In this document: piece by piece, positions 15,103-25,254 of the stretch
How positions within the stretch are numbered: position 1 is the stretch's first letter
Layout: every line of letters begins with the position of its first letter
Assembly: GCA_964530165.1 (NCBI GenBank)
Contig: CAZGYE010000008.1
Coordinates: 1-46,892, forward strand
Source of the DNA: CAZGYE01 sp964530165
GTDB lineage: Bacteria; Planctomycetota; Planctomycetia; Planctomycetales; Planctomycetaceae
Direction: 5' to 3'
Length of the DNA stretch: 46,892 bases
Notes under the pieces: generated by a model
Databases searched by the model: none
Told to the model about the DNA's origin: nothing
What the model saw: the letters and a program-made list of their open reading frames with translations, nothing else
Made by a program: the position numbers and the translations under genes

Positions 15103-16767
15103 CTATTTCCCCCCGGCTTTCTTGCCTCGATTCTTCGGCTGCCGGCGCGGGCGGCGGGGTGGATCGGTGTAGGGCGGTTTGTCGAACGTGCTGCCGTCGC
15201 CGGTGACACGAGGGTCGCCGGTTTCCTTAAGGATCGACAGCAGCCGGCCGGAGAGCTCTTTTCGCGTCTGTTCGTACGCCGGATCGCCGGCAACATTATG
15301 TGTTTCAAAGGAGTCCTTTCGCAAGTCGTACAGTTCCTCGGCCGGGCGGCGGCCGAAGGCGACGTCGACGTAACGCTCCATTCCCGGATCGTCTCGATGT
15401 ATTGCAATCCAAGCCTTGGTGGGGCTGGCATCGAAGTCTGCGAATGCGGCGAACGTATTCTGTTCGAGTTGCTCGTACGACGGCATGGGTCCCGCGGGCT
15501 TTCCAAATCCGGGACCGACGCCCATGGGCCAGCGATCCGGCTTGAAGTTGCGAATATAGAGAAACCGCTTGGTGCGGATTGCTCGCTGCGGATAGGGCAA
15601 GTTACCGTGACGGGCCTCGGCCACGTGCCGTTCGCGACCCACGACGACGTAGTCGCGCGTCGGGTCGACCTGCCCCTGTTCGGTGGACGTGACCACGTTC
15701 AGGAAGCTTCGGCCGGTCATCACTTTGGGCGGCGTCACGCCAGCGGCCTCCAGAAACGTCGGGGCCAGGTCCATCAGGTTGACAAAGTCGTCGACCGTCC
15801 GCCCGGCAGGGACTTTCGCCCCCCAGCGAACGGCCAGCGAAACGTGCACCCCGAAGTCGTACAGGTTGCATTTGCCGCGCGGGAAGCCGGGAATGCCGTG
15901 ATCGCCGCTGACGACGATCAACGTGTTGTCGAGCTCGCCGATCCGGTGGAACTCGTCGAGCAGCACGCCCAGCGCGGCGTCGAACGCCTGCACCTCGCCC
16001 AGATGGTCGCAGAAGTCCTGCCGGATGACCTCGTTGTCAGGCAGGAACGGCGGCATCCTGCCTTTCAGATCGTTCGGGTCGAGACCCCACAGGTCCTTAC
16101 CGGAACCGGCGACCCATTTGCGATGACAATTCGTCGGTCCGAACCAGTAGCAGAGCGGCTGCCCCGGTTTGCGGTCTTTCAGGAAATCTCGAAAGTTGGT
16201 CCGCACCTCATCGAAAAGCTCTTGCTTGGCGGCGTCGCGATCCGTTGCCGCGCTGACAAGCTGCGAAAACCGATTGAATCGGCTGCCGGCCTTGTTGTAG
16301 GCATAGTCCCTGGCTCCGTAGGGTGCGTTGCGAGGCGTGCCGGGGCTCCAAACCTTGTACGAGTATCCGATGTGGTAGCCCTTGCCCTTCAGGATCAAGG
16401 GATAGCTGGGAATGCTCGAGTCCCAGATGGCTCCCTGCAGAATCGCCCCGCGTCCGGTGCGATAAAAATACTGGCCCGAAAGCAGCGCGCTGCGGCACGG
16501 TGTGCACGAGGGCGCGTTGACGAACGCGTTATTGAACAGCACGCCTTCACGCGCGATGCGATCGAAATGGGGTGTGTTGACAACGAAGTTGGGCGTCTGG
16601 TCGTTTTCGCCGGTGCGGTAAGTGCTGGCGTATTGTCCCCAATCGTCGGCGAAGCAGAACAGGATGTTGGGACGTTCCGCGGCCGTTGCCGACTCGCCCC
16701 ACGTGAAAGCGGAAAAAAACAGGATGAAAAGAAGGACCAATTGTCGTCGCGTCGTTGGCTGGGTCAT
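15103..16767 (-). CDS. secreted formylglycine-dependent sulfatase
   Basis: A 554-residue sulfatase with a signal peptide (residues 1-29). The formylglycine motif is complete: Cys88-Thr-Pro-Cys-Arg92, followed by SALLSGQ, so Cys88 should be converted to formylglycine. The metal-binding FADDWG near the N-terminus and SGDHGIPGFPRGK further on are as expected for the family. It would remove sulfate esters from a carbohydrate in the periplasm or outside the cell. It starts 20 bases after the PQQ-propeller gene and is the last gene of a three-gene minus-strand operon. The exact substrate cannot be told from sequence. Confidence 0.95.
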   Translation of the reverse strand: MTQPTTRRQLVLLFILFFSAFTWGESATAAERPNILFCFADDWGQYASTYRTGENDQTPNFVVNTPHFDRIAREGVLFNNAFVNAPSCTPCRSALLSGQYFYRTGRGAILQGAIWDSSIPSYPLILKGKGYHIGYSYKVWSPGTPRNAPYGARDYAYNKAGSRFNRFSQLVSAATDRDAAKQELFDEVRTNFRDFLKDRKPGQPLCYWFGPTNCHRKWVAGSGKDLWGLDPNDLKGRMPPFLPDNEVIRQDFCDHLGEVQAFDAALGVLLDEFHRIGELDNTLIVVSGDHGIPGFPRGKCNLYDFGVHVSLAVRWGAKVPAGRTVDDFVNLMDLAPTFLEAAGVTPPKVMTGRSFLNVVTSTEQGQVDPTRDYVVVGRERHVAEARHGNLPYPQRAIRTKRFLYIRNFKPDRWPMGVGPGFGKPAGPMPSYEQLEQNTFAAFADFDASPTKAWIAIHRDDPGMERYVDVAFGRRPAEELYDLRKDSFETHNVAGDPAYEQTRKELSGRLLSILKETGDPRVTGDGSTFDKPPYTDPPRRPRRQPKNRGKKAGGK

Positions 16768-16787
16768 GCGAGTGTCCTTTGGAAGTT

Positions 16788-19700
16788 CTAGCGTTTGCCG
16801 AAACAGGTGATGCTGCCGTCCTCTTCGGCAATGTAGAGGCGTTCGTTGGCGGCCGCGGCGCCGTTGAAGACGGGCGGAGACGGCAACTCATACTCCGCCA
16901 GCTTTTTGCCGGAAGCCGAATCGAAGACGTGCAGCAGGCCGCCTTTGCGGCCTTCAAAGGCGCCCAGCGGATCGTTCGGATCCACGACGTCCGGAGGCCC
17001 GGCGACGAACAGCCGCTCGGCGGTCAGGACCATGGCGCGGATCCGCACCGGAATTCTCTCCGACCATCTGCTTCGGGCGCCGCCTTTTATGTTCTTTGCG
17101 AAGAGCAGATACCCTTTGCTCCCCGGCGTGAAATAGACGGTCGGATCGAGACCCCGCAGGGAATCGAACATCCGCACGTAGTAGACGGATCGCTTGTCGT
17201 GAACGATGAGCCGCGCGGCATCGCCGCCGGCGAACGTCCACGGCATCCGCTTGAAGTAGCTGTCGTCGAGGAAGCCGCTTTTCGTCTGCAGCGCCGGCCG
17301 CGCCTTGCGCCGTTCCAGTTTCTCGTTGAACGCGGCGGAGCGCATGTAGATGTTGGACCCGTCTCCCATCAGGATGTCCGGCAGCGCTCCCATGGGCAAC
17401 CGGTAGTTCTCCTCGATATTGTCGACCGCATAGTGGGGGCCTTCCAGTATTTTCTGGTGAAGCGGTTCCCCGGTGGCGGCGTCGAGGCCATACATGTAAA
17501 GGCCGCCGTCAAGCTGAGACGACCGCCCGGCGGCAAAATAGACGGTGCCGTTTTGCACGAGCACGCTCCCGTCGACGGGCCACGCCGATTCCAACTGCCC
17601 GAACGCGCCGATCAACCTCTGCTGCGGCGCCGCGCGGAAGCGCCACACCAACTGCCCGTCTGTGGCGCGGAGGCAGTAGACCCACCCGTCCGCCGAGCCG
17701 AATAGGACGCTCCCCTTGTCAACCGTCGGGGGAGAATCGATCCTGCCTCCCGCGGCGAATTCCCACAGTTTTTTGCCGTCGGCGACATCCAGGCAGACGA
17801 TATAATGCTCATCGACGAGCGACGCGAAGAGCCTGCCGGCCACGATGACCGGCGGGGAGACCTTGCTCCCGATTTTCGCACGCCAGAGGGGAGTCAGTTC
17901 TTCCGGCACGCTGGTGTTCACCGATCCCGTGCGCATCGAGTCGTGACGGAAAGCGGGCCAGTCCGCCTCTCGGGACGCGGCGGCCGCCACTTTCCCGAAG
18001 GCCGGCCCGTGCTCGCTCTTCGGGGTTTTCGTGATTTTTTTCTGCTTGTACCGGTCGGGGATTTCGGGCGCCAGCACGTTCAAGCCGTTGAGCTTTTCGT
18101 CGATGTAGCAGGCGCAGGGGTGCGGAGGTGCGTACTGCAGGCCGTTGGCGGGCATCATGCCCACGTGGCAGGTCCCCCGGACCCAGTTGTGTATGGTGTG
18201 CTTGCCTTCTTCCAGGTCGACGTACTCGGTGCCGCGTCTGCTCGCGAGAATGTACCGCAGCGTCGCTTTGTTCCGGTAGCAGCGGTGGTGGTGGTATGTC
18301 TTGAAGATGGCGCCGAGCGGCACCTCTTTTTTCAGCTCACCAGTCTTGATGTCAACTCCGTTGACGGATCGGGGCCAGAATTCCCGCTGCTTTCTCGCAC
18401 GGCCGATGTCGAATTCCGTTTGGTCCAGATCAGCGCTCCAAGTCCAGACGAGGCCGTCGATCACGAAGACGTCTTTCCACTCGTACCAAAGGTGGCCGAT
18501 GTACTTCTTGGGCTGGTTCCAGAGCAGCTTGCCCGTGTCGGCGGCAAAGCCCGCAAGTCTGTTCGGACTCGCGTGGATCACGACGCCGTCACGGACGATC
18601 ATCGTGCCGATCCACAGGTTCCCCCGCGACTCTATGCCGCCGGCATGCCGGTCCGCTTCGTCCTCGGGAAACTTGGCGCGCCATCTCTCTGCGCCCGTTT
18701 GCAGATCCAGACAGACGATGTCGGGACCGTCGATGAACGCCACGGCGTTGCCGTCCGCGGCCATGTTCAACGACGGATCGAGCTTCGGGGGCTTGAGGCT
18801 GCCGCGTCTCGAGCTCCATCGGATGTAATCGACGGTGCTTCCGCGGTACGCGTTCTTGCTGACCCACATCTGCTTTCCGGAGGCCGCGCTGACGGCCATG
18901 ACTCTTGCCCCGTCTTCGGAGAGCACCGAGAGAATCAGGACGCCGTCCAAGTGCAGGATTTCGCCGGTGCGTTCCGTGCCGGCATACGTCTTCAGGATCT
19001 CTCCGGTCCTCGCGTCGAGCTGGGAGACAGGAGCGCGGTAGCCAAGCGTGACGTACAGCTTGTCTCCCGCGGCGACGAGCCGTTTCTGGATGTTGAGCGG
19101 GATGTCACCGGGCCGGTTGCTGAACCACGTCTCTTTCCATTTCCGCCATCCCCATCTCCTGATCGGCACCTTCCAAAGCGGCACGCCGTTGAACGCGTCC
19201 CTCGCCGCGAGAAACCACTTGTCGGGCAGCGAGTGGTTCCCGACCAGGCTGATTGGCGCTTCGTCCACGATGGTGAACAGTCTGCCCCGGGCCGTGACGA
19301 GTGTGCTGATGCTAGAAACGGTCTCGTGAGACCGCAGCCACATGGGACCGGAGATCCATTGGTAGTGTTTCGGCGGACCGACCACGCGGTCCAGTGCGAC
19401 GGGATTGCCGTCCGCGCCGTGAAGGTAATGCGTCCACTCGTCGATGTCGGAGGGCCACGGCTTTGTGGCCTTCACCCACGTGCCGCCCGTGTGGAGGACC
19501 GACACGTCCTTGATTCCCGAGGAGCGGAGTCCAGCAACGAGCTTTTCCATCCATGCACTGGAATCGGCCGATGCCGCGGAAGTGCCGATGTACGCCGTGC
19601 CGAGGGGGACCAGGACCCTGACGACCTCGTCGGGTGAAAAGCCGTTCTCGAGGAGCGCCGGATAAGAGTCGACGACGACGATATTGATCAGGTTTTCTGC

Positions 19701-20051
19701 ATAGGGCAGCCGTCCGTGCTGAAACGTATCGGCCGATACGGTTCCGTACATGCCCCGAGATCGAATGACCTTCCGCGCACGATCGCAGAGCTTTCGGTCC
19801 GCATACAGGCCGTGGACCACGAATCCACCCTGCTTGGCGACGGCCAGGGCGAGGTCGGCGTCCGTCGCCCCGACAACCGCGCAGATGCCGCCGGGCGAAC
19901 CGCTCGAGCTGACGAGCTGCGACGCTGTTTTCAGGGCTTGTGAGTTCGGCACGTCTGGACTCTCGGCCGGAACGCGCGACGTCTGCGCACACACGAGAAT
20001 CATCACGAGCGAGGTGCAGACCGAAGTCAGTTTGTGCGTAGTCCTGTTCAT
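16788..20051 (-). CDS. secreted PQQ-propeller protein with methyltransferase-fold domain
   Basis: A 1087-residue protein. The chosen start (MNRTTHKLTSV) gives a signal peptide ending near RVPAES; the 17 residues upstream in frame look non-coding. Residues about 50-190 resemble a degenerate Rossmann/SAM-methyltransferase fold (GGICAVVGATDADLALAV, then NLINIVVVDSYPALL). The rest is a long beta-propeller with blade motifs such as LDARTGEILKTY, LDLQTGAERWRAKFP, LDVADGKKLWEFAAG and LRATDGQLVWRFRA. The final blade ends AEEDGSITCFGKR. This domain pairing is common in planctomycete secreted proteins and its job is unknown. It lies 16 bases after the HEAT/LamG gene and 20 before the sulfatase, so the three are probably co-transcribed. 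Confidence 0.88.
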   Translation of the reverse strand: MNRTTHKLTSVCTSLVMILVCAQTSRVPAESPDVPNSQALKTASQLVSSSGSPGGICAVVGATDADLALAVAKQGGFVVHGLYADRKLCDRARKVIRSRGMYGTVSADTFQHGRLPYAENLINIVVVDSYPALLENGFSPDEVVRVLVPLGTAYIGTSAASADSSAWMEKLVAGLRSSGIKDVSVLHTGGTWVKATKPWPSDIDEWTHYLHGADGNPVALDRVVGPPKHYQWISGPMWLRSHETVSSISTLVTARGRLFTIVDEAPISLVGNHSLPDKWFLAARDAFNGVPLWKVPIRRWGWRKWKETWFSNRPGDIPLNIQKRLVAAGDKLYVTLGYRAPVSQLDARTGEILKTYAGTERTGEILHLDGVLILSVLSEDGARVMAVSAASGKQMWVSKNAYRGSTVDYIRWSSRRGSLKPPKLDPSLNMAADGNAVAFIDGPDIVCLDLQTGAERWRAKFPEDEADRHAGGIESRGNLWIGTMIVRDGVVIHASPNRLAGFAADTGKLLWNQPKKYIGHLWYEWKDVFVIDGLVWTWSADLDQTEFDIGRARKQREFWPRSVNGVDIKTGELKKEVPLGAIFKTYHHHRCYRNKATLRYILASRRGTEYVDLEEGKHTIHNWVRGTCHVGMMPANGLQYAPPHPCACYIDEKLNGLNVLAPEIPDRYKQKKITKTPKSEHGPAFGKVAAAASREADWPAFRHDSMRTGSVNTSVPEELTPLWRAKIGSKVSPPVIVAGRLFASLVDEHYIVCLDVADGKKLWEFAAGGRIDSPPTVDKGSVLFGSADGWVYCLRATDGQLVWRFRAAPQQRLIGAFGQLESAWPVDGSVLVQNGTVYFAAGRSSQLDGGLYMYGLDAATGEPLHQKILEGPHYAVDNIEENYRLPMGALPDILMGDGSNIYMRSAAFNEKLERRKARPALQTKSGFLDDSYFKRMPWTFAGGDAARLIVHDKRSVYYVRMFDSLRGLDPTVYFTPGSKGYLLFAKNIKGGARSRWSERIPVRIRAMVLTAERLFVAGPPDVVDPNDPLGAFEGRKGGLLHVFDSASGKKLAEYELPSPPVFNGAAAANERLYIAEEDGSITCFGKR

Positions 20052-20067
20052 CTCTGTTCCGCCGTCT

Positions 20068-21501
20068 CTATTTTTCGGAAACGTACTGCTTGGCAATGTC
20101 ATCCGCGGACAAAGCTGATTGATACACCTTTACTTCGTCGATGACGCCCTGGAAATTGTCGGTGATCTCGGCCGGGCTGTTCGAGACATCGTAGCCGATC
20201 TCCATCCCCTGCCCGCAGTTGCCGGGAATGTACCCGTTGGTCTTCTCTTTCGCGGCGAGCTTCCCGTTCACGTATAGCTCGACGCGGTCTCGCTTCACCA
20301 CGCCGGCAAGGTGCACCCAGGAGCCGACGACGTCGTCACGTCCCGCCGCGATGAAGGCGGGTCCATCGCTCACTCGGTGAATGCCGAACTTGGCGACACC
20401 GTCCTTGATGTACAACGAGAACCCGCAGGACGCGCCTCCCCGCGCGATGACGACGCCGTTCTTCGCGTCCGACTTGACCCACGCCGTAATGGTCAGCGGC
20501 TTTCCCGCGATCGGCACTCCCGCCGGCTTTCCCAGGGCGATGTACTTGCCCTTGCTGAATCGAAGGGCATGCCCGACTTTCCCCTCCACGGATTGACAGC
20601 CCTGTATCTCCCCGTCACTTCCTCCGCTGGTGACGTCCTTTGCGAGCGTGGTGTTCCGGTCGTCGAAACTCCAGTGGGCCACGAGATCCCCACGGCGCGA
20701 CATCTGCAAGACGGCCTGCTCGGCCGCTTTACGCACAAACGGGTCCTTCTCCTTGGCCGCCAGCTCTTTGAAGGGTTGCTCCGCACGGTCGTCTCCGATG
20801 TTCAGCAACGCCTTGACCGCGCCAAGGCGGACAACGGGGTTTTCGTCATCGAGCGCCGCAATGAGAGGCTCGACGGCTCGTGGATTCTTAAGTTCGCCCA
20901 GCGCGAGCACCGCGCGTCCCCGCACTTTCGCGTCGGCGTCTTTGAGCAGCTTCGCAAGGTGCTCGCCGGTGTGCGCACCTTTCGTATGCCGCAGCAGCCA
21001 GACGATGTGTTCCACATCAGCGTTCGCCTGTTTCAGTTCGGCTACGAGCGGACTGATGATCTTGGGATCGTGAATTTCGCGCAAGGCCCATGCCGCCTGG
21101 TCCCTGACGCACCACGCAGGGTCACCGAGGGCTTTGAGCAGCGCGCCGCCGGCCTGCGGAGTCTTGATCTCTCCGAGCGCGTAGGCGGCGTAAAGCCTGA
21201 CGTTCATGTCCCGATCACCGAGCGCCTTGAGCAGCGGCGTCACCGCTCGGGCGTCTTTGATGAAGCCCAAAGACTTCGCGGCCTCCCGCCGCACGCCGTT
21301 CTGCGGATCTTTGAGCGCCTCGATCAGCGCCAGTACAGCCGATCTGTCGCCGATGCGGCCGAGAGACACCGCGGCCTGCCGCCGAACGGCGGGAACACTC
21401 GATCTCAGGTCACGAATGCGTTCGCCGACCGCCGAATCGGCCCGGCACACGCCCGCAAGCGAGACCGATAGGACGATCGAAACGCAAATCACATGTTTCA
21501 T
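20068..21501 (-). CDS. secreted HEAT-repeat/LamG protein
   Basis: A 477-residue protein. An ATG at 21510 is possible, but 21501 has better spacing from an AAGG ribosome site. A signal peptide (MKHVICVSIVLSVSLAGVCRA) is followed by about seven HEAT/PBS-lyase type repeats (about 25-265) with the recurring pattern xxAVxPLIxALxDxxxxVRxxAAxALG. A concanavalin-like LamG domain lies at about 285-470 (LVAHWSFDDRN, ITAWVKSDAKNGVVIARGG, GVIDEVKVYQSALSADDIA). It probably binds a glycan or another exported protein. It is the first gene of the operon with the propeller protein and the sulfatase. Confidence 0.9.
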   Translation of the reverse strand: MKHVICVSIVLSVSLAGVCRADSAVGERIRDLRSSVPAVRRQAAVSLGRIGDRSAVLALIEALKDPQNGVRREAAKSLGFIKDARAVTPLLKALGDRDMNVRLYAAYALGEIKTPQAGGALLKALGDPAWCVRDQAAWALREIHDPKIISPLVAELKQANADVEHIVWLLRHTKGAHTGEHLAKLLKDADAKVRGRAVLALGELKNPRAVEPLIAALDDENPVVRLGAVKALLNIGDDRAEQPFKELAAKEKDPFVRKAAEQAVLQMSRRGDLVAHWSFDDRNTTLAKDVTSGGSDGEIQGCQSVEGKVGHALRFSKGKYIALGKPAGVPIAGKPLTITAWVKSDAKNGVVIARGGASCGFSLYIKDGVAKFGIHRVSDGPAFIAAGRDDVVGSWVHLAGVVKRDRVELYVNGKLAAKEKTNGYIPGNCGQGMEIGYDVSNSPAEITDNFQGVIDEVKVYQSALSADDIAKQYVSEK

Positions 21502-21656
21502 TCGCGTCATCCTTCACCAACCATGTTGTTTGGTGCGACTTCCCCGAGAACCGGCCGCGAACTCTTCGCATGCGGCGACGATATCGATTCTTGCAAGAAA
21601 CCATTTGCGGTTCAACCGACGAAATCACCGTGCTCACGCAAGGTCACAAATGAGAG

Positions 21657-23057
21657 TCAGGCCTGTCCGTGCCATTCACGGCGCGCATGCAGCCAAATCC
21701 ACGACGTCCAAGGCAGGCTCACCAAGCCGGCGACGGCCAGAAACACTTCCGCTGCAGCCAGAGCGCCGAACCGGCTGCCGAAGTACCAAACGCCGAGCCC
21801 CGTGAGCGCGCTCGAGAGCGTGCCCATCAACAGCAGCGGGTCGCGTTTGTGGGCACGGATGTAAACTCCCATGCAACTGGTAATGTGCGAGAGGATCACA
21901 GCGAGCGTGAAAATCAGCGTCGGCAACGGGGGCAGCATTCGATCCGCGAATTGCTGGGCAAGCGGCAACGGGACAGCGTTCAGGAAGAACACGGCAGCGG
22001 TCAGCGCCCCGCCGGCCGCGACCATCACGCAGAACGAGATCGTGGTCAGTCGAAAGAACACGCGGTCTAGTTCGCGGTAATCCTTTCTGGCAATCAACAT
22101 TCCGAACAAGGGCCTCCGCGTCTGTACCCAGGCAAACGCCCCGGCCTGCAGTGCCGTGAGTACGGTCCAGGTCATGCCCATCCGGCCGGCCAGCGCTGCA
22201 GTGTGGTAGTGGAACATCACAGGTGTGAATAAGTGCATGGCGAAATAGTGAAACACCGACTGGACGCCGATTCGCCACTGCAGCGGCCAGACATCGGTCC
22301 GCCATTGCATTTGGGCTTCCACCTGTTTCGAGCGAAGCGAGATCCAGAAGCAACGGTAGTGTACGGCGACCACATAGACGTCCCAAACGAGTTTCACGCC
22401 GGCAGCCGCCACGGCGACCCACAGACCGGCCCCCAGCCAGATACACGTCCAGACGGCCAGATTCCCGGTGACGGCTTGAATCACTCGAAACAGATTAACC
22501 GTCCTGACCTGATTGCAGCCCTCCAGCACTGCAATCAACGGCAGCAGACAAAACGAAAGCCCCGCCACTCCGACCAGCGCCAGCCACGGCGACAGCCACG
22601 CCACCCCAGCCGCTTTCTGCGAGAAGAGAGCGATTCCCACAATCCCCATCCCGACGACAAACAGCAATGCCGCCGCTGCGTACCACTTCAACGCCAGCCT
22701 GACGAGACTGGCGAGCCGCCCCAAGGCCGCCAGATCGCCCGTGACGGATCGATCGCCTTCGAGTTGCAGATGAGCCCATTCATGACTGGCCACGTAGACG
22801 ATGACCCACTGCAGGCCGAGATCGACAAGGTTCTGCACCGCCAGCAGGCTCCAGAACGTGTAGTAGTACCCCTGCAAATCCTCCGTGAAATACAAGACAA
22901 TCAGCAGCATCGTGACCGGGCCGGCAACGAACTGCCAAACGCGTGCCATCAGGCTGTAGAAGACCGCCTGGTTGATCTCCATGCGGTTCAGCCAGCGGCG
23001 GAGCCACCAGCGGCGGTTGGAATCTGGGGCGCTTGGGGCTTGGATCGGCTTCCGCAT
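21657..23057 (-). CDS. polysaccharide flippase-like membrane protein
   Basis: A 466-residue multi-pass protein with about 12 hydrophobic helices, beginning in the segment VWQFVAGPVTMLLIVLYF. It resembles the MATE/MVF-like lipid-linked polysaccharide transporters (Wzx group) found in surface-glycan loci. The start at 23057 has a GGGGAAGTG ribosome site; a longer form from 23135 looks unlikely. A position at the end of the minus-strand glycan arm, beside glycosyltransferases and methyltransferases, supports a role in moving a lipid-linked glycan across the inner membrane. Sequence alone does not fix the substrate. Confidence 0.75.
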   Translation of the reverse strand: MRKPIQAPSAPDSNRRWWLRRWLNRMEINQAVFYSLMARVWQFVAGPVTMLLIVLYFTEDLQGYYYTFWSLLAVQNLVDLGLQWVIVYVASHEWAHLQLEGDRSVTGDLAALGRLASLVRLALKWYAAAALLFVVGMGIVGIALFSQKAAGVAWLSPWLALVGVAGLSFCLLPLIAVLEGCNQVRTVNLFRVIQAVTGNLAVWTCIWLGAGLWVAVAAAGVKLVWDVYVVAVHYRCFWISLRSKQVEAQMQWRTDVWPLQWRIGVQSVFHYFAMHLFTPVMFHYHTAALAGRMGMTWTVLTALQAGAFAWVQTRRPLFGMLIARKDYRELDRVFFRLTTISFCVMVAAGGALTAAVFFLNAVPLPLAQQFADRMLPPLPTLIFTLAVILSHITSCMGVYIRAHKRDPLLLMGTLSSALTGLGVWYFGSRFGALAAAEVFLAVAGLVSLPWTSWIWLHARREWHGQA

Positions 23058-23222
23058 CACTTCCCCGGCACCGTCACCAACATGGATTGGCAACGGGCTG
23101 TCAGCGCGGCGGGCCAAGAGTTCATTTCGACACACCTCTTACGCGGGCGCGCGGACGCTCTGGCCACAGAGTGTACCCTATCTGGTAAGCGTTCTGCGAT
23201 CTGCACTATCGCTTTGCCTGCA

Positions 23223-24182
23223 TCAGTCCAAACGACGCCAGTACTTGAGTCCCCATGGCAATTGGTGAGGATCTCGGCCGGGTATCCTTCTCTGCAAACG
23301 TATCCAAGATTGTCGCAGGAACTTGTAGAGTCCGGGTGGAAGTGTTCTCTTGGCCAGACGATTGATCTGCCGGCGAGGAATGCGCATTGCCTCAGATTCC
23401 TCGTCGGTATGTTGGGAAGTTCGAAGGTTCGAAAAGAGATGTTCGTAGGTTGATTGGAGGGGAACTCGATCGGCGCTCGAGCGCGTGCCTTTCTGGGCGA
23501 CACAGATGGTGAGAATACGCCGCTTTCGAGGCGACATCAGCAGCAGAGGCTGTTGCGCACTCTCGAATTGATACAGATCCCAACGTGCGGTTTGGTCGTC
23601 GCGCAGATGTTCGTCCGCAATAAACGGTCGCACATCACTAAAACCGTTCGCCGTGTAGTAGTCAACGAACAGCGTCGGACTGATCTGATAGAAGCCGTGA
23701 TTGGTGAAATTATTCGATGGACACATGTGCACTATCCGACCGCCCGGCTTCAACATCGCCACGATGTTCATCAGGCACTGGCGAATGTCAAACACGTGCT
23801 CAATTGTTCCGCCGTCGACAATCACATCAAACCGCGATCTTAGCTCTTGCGGGATGGGGAGGTTCAGATCAGCAACGATTTCGGCACCTTCATAGTCGTT
23901 GCAGTCCATCGCTTGAACGTCGGACAAGCCGAGCAACTTGAAGAAGACGACGTCGCTTGTGAAGCCTTCCATGGACGTGCCCCGCCAACTCGGGATGTTT
24001 GTGCCAAGCTCTTGACCGCTGGGCAGAGGGGCAGGGTCAATGCCTTCCTCAAACAGCAGGGATTGCACTTGCGCAAACGTGGCGTAGACGCACTGCCGGC
24101 CCAGTGTCAGGAGTTTTCCTTCGAACGATTGCCGCCGGTGCTCTATTGAAAGGAACCGCAGTGCCGGTTTCGCGAGTCCCAT
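23223..24182 (-). CDS. SAM-dependent methyltransferase-like protein
   Basis: A 319-residue protein. The core DVIVDGGTIEHVFDIRQCL followed by IVAMLKPGGRIVHMCPS matches the motif II/III region of class I SAM methyltransferases. The glycine-rich motif I is weak, with QAMDCNDYEGAEIVADLN in the place of the acidic loop. The C-terminal part (about 230-319) is basic and unrecognised. It is separated from the flippase by 165 bases and from the glycosyltransferase by 88, with no clear signal in either gap. A role in methylating or building the surface glycan is inferred from context. Confidence 0.7.
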   Translation of the reverse strand: MGLAKPALRFLSIEHRRQSFEGKLLTLGRQCVYATFAQVQSLLFEEGIDPAPLPSGQELGTNIPSWRGTSMEGFTSDVVFFKLLGLSDVQAMDCNDYEGAEIVADLNLPIPQELRSRFDVIVDGGTIEHVFDIRQCLMNIVAMLKPGGRIVHMCPSNNFTNHGFYQISPTLFVDYYTANGFSDVRPFIADEHLRDDQTARWDLYQFESAQQPLLLMSPRKRRILTICVAQKGTRSSADRVPLQSTYEHLFSNLRTSQHTDEESEAMRIPRRQINRLAKRTLPPGLYKFLRQSWIRLQRRIPGRDPHQLPWGLKYWRRLD

Positions 24183-24270
24183 CTCTTAACCTCGCAAGCA
24201 GTGTAGCTATTCGCCGAGTCATTGTCAAAAGCTGTGGTTTCTGTGACCGTCTGCAAGAGAGTACATTCGG

Positions 24271-25254
24271 TCACTGAGCGGACCGTCGTCTTTCAGATTT
24301 CAACTCGCCGGCGAAGCATGATAAGTTCGGACGGTAGAAGCCAAGCGCCAGTGCGCTCAACGTTCGCGGCAGTCGATACCGGTACCGCGTCAAGAATGAC
24401 GAACCCGGAGGAAGCTCGCCCGTATTGTCTCCCCGCCAATACTCTTTGATTGTCCTCCAAATGTAGCGACGTTTCCAACGTCGAACGTGTCTGGCGGGAA
24501 ACCGGTCTCGAAACTCTGCGCTGTGCATCAGACACTCGGCGCGGGCAATGATGTCCAATAGATGCCGTGGATCAGCCCGATTTGACTGACTGTAGCTTTC
24601 CGGCAGCCTTCGCCATGCCGCAAATTTTTCGGGGACGTAGCAAGCTCCGTACTTCAGCGCGATCGCACGGGCGGCGAATGTGTCCGACCACGACTTCAAC
24701 TCCGGCCGGAACCAACCCACCTCCTCGAGGGCGTCGCGACGGTAAATCGTGGCGGCGGACAATGACTGCGACGGTTCTTCCACATCCAGAAACTCACGCC
24801 TGTACGTTTCCGGAGTCGCATACAGGGACTCCTGCCAACGTTGCGCCTCGACGATGCCGAGCTCACTGCCGTGCTCGTCGGCAATCACCATTTTTCCGAA
24901 AACGATTCCCGCCTGGGGATGCTGCTCGGCCATGTGCATCGCAAGTTCGAAGAAGTTCGGGTAGCGGCTGTCGTCGACGGCGCCCGAGTAGATGTAATCG
25001 CACTTCGCCGTCTCGAACAATCGCTTGTGAGCATCGATCACGCCTTGGTTTTGATCGTTGCGAAGAAATCGAATCCGCGGACAGCGCTCTGCGTACGATT
25101 GGATGATTTCGACGCTGTTGTCGGTCGAGCCGTCGTCGAGGATGAGGAACTCATCGGGAGGCCTCGTCTGATTCAAGATCTCTTCGATGGCTCGCGGCAG
25201 ATACCGGGCGTGGTTGTAGTTGGGCATGACCACAGACAGCATCGGTGCACTCAT
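24271..25254 (-). CDS. family 2 glycosyltransferase
   Basis: A 327-residue GT-A enzyme. The N-terminus LSVVMPNYNHARYLPRAIEE and FLILDDGSTDNSVEIIQ are typical of GT2. The metal/nucleotide acid pair is in SGAVDDSRYPN, replacing the usual DxD. It lacks membrane helices, so it probably acts at the inner face of the membrane on a lipid-linked acceptor. The ATG overlaps the stop of the methyltransferase upstream by 4 bases (ATGA), so the start at 25254 is preferred over 25278. Donor and acceptor are unknown. Confidence 0.9.
   Translation of the reverse strand: MSAPMLSVVMPNYNHARYLPRAIEEILNQTRPPDEFLILDDGSTDNSVEIIQSYAERCPRIRFLRNDQNQGVIDAHKRLFETAKCDYIYSGAVDDSRYPNFFELAMHMAEQHPQAGIVFGKMVIADEHGSELGIVEAQRWQESLYATPETYRREFLDVEEPSQSLSAATIYRRDALEEVGWFRPELKSWSDTFAARAIALKYGACYVPEKFAAWRRLPESYSQSNRADPRHLLDIIARAECLMHSAEFRDRFPARHVRRWKRRYIWRTIKEYWRGDNTGELPPGSSFLTRYRYRLPRTLSALALGFYRPNLSCFAGELKSERRRSAQ

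Noticed and set aside
15298..16791. 497-codon plus-strand frame
   Set aside because: Antisense shadow of the sulfatase gene, which has a complete active-site motif.
17805..19637. 610-codon plus-strand frame
   Set aside because: Antisense shadow of the PQQ-propeller gene; no recognisable motif.
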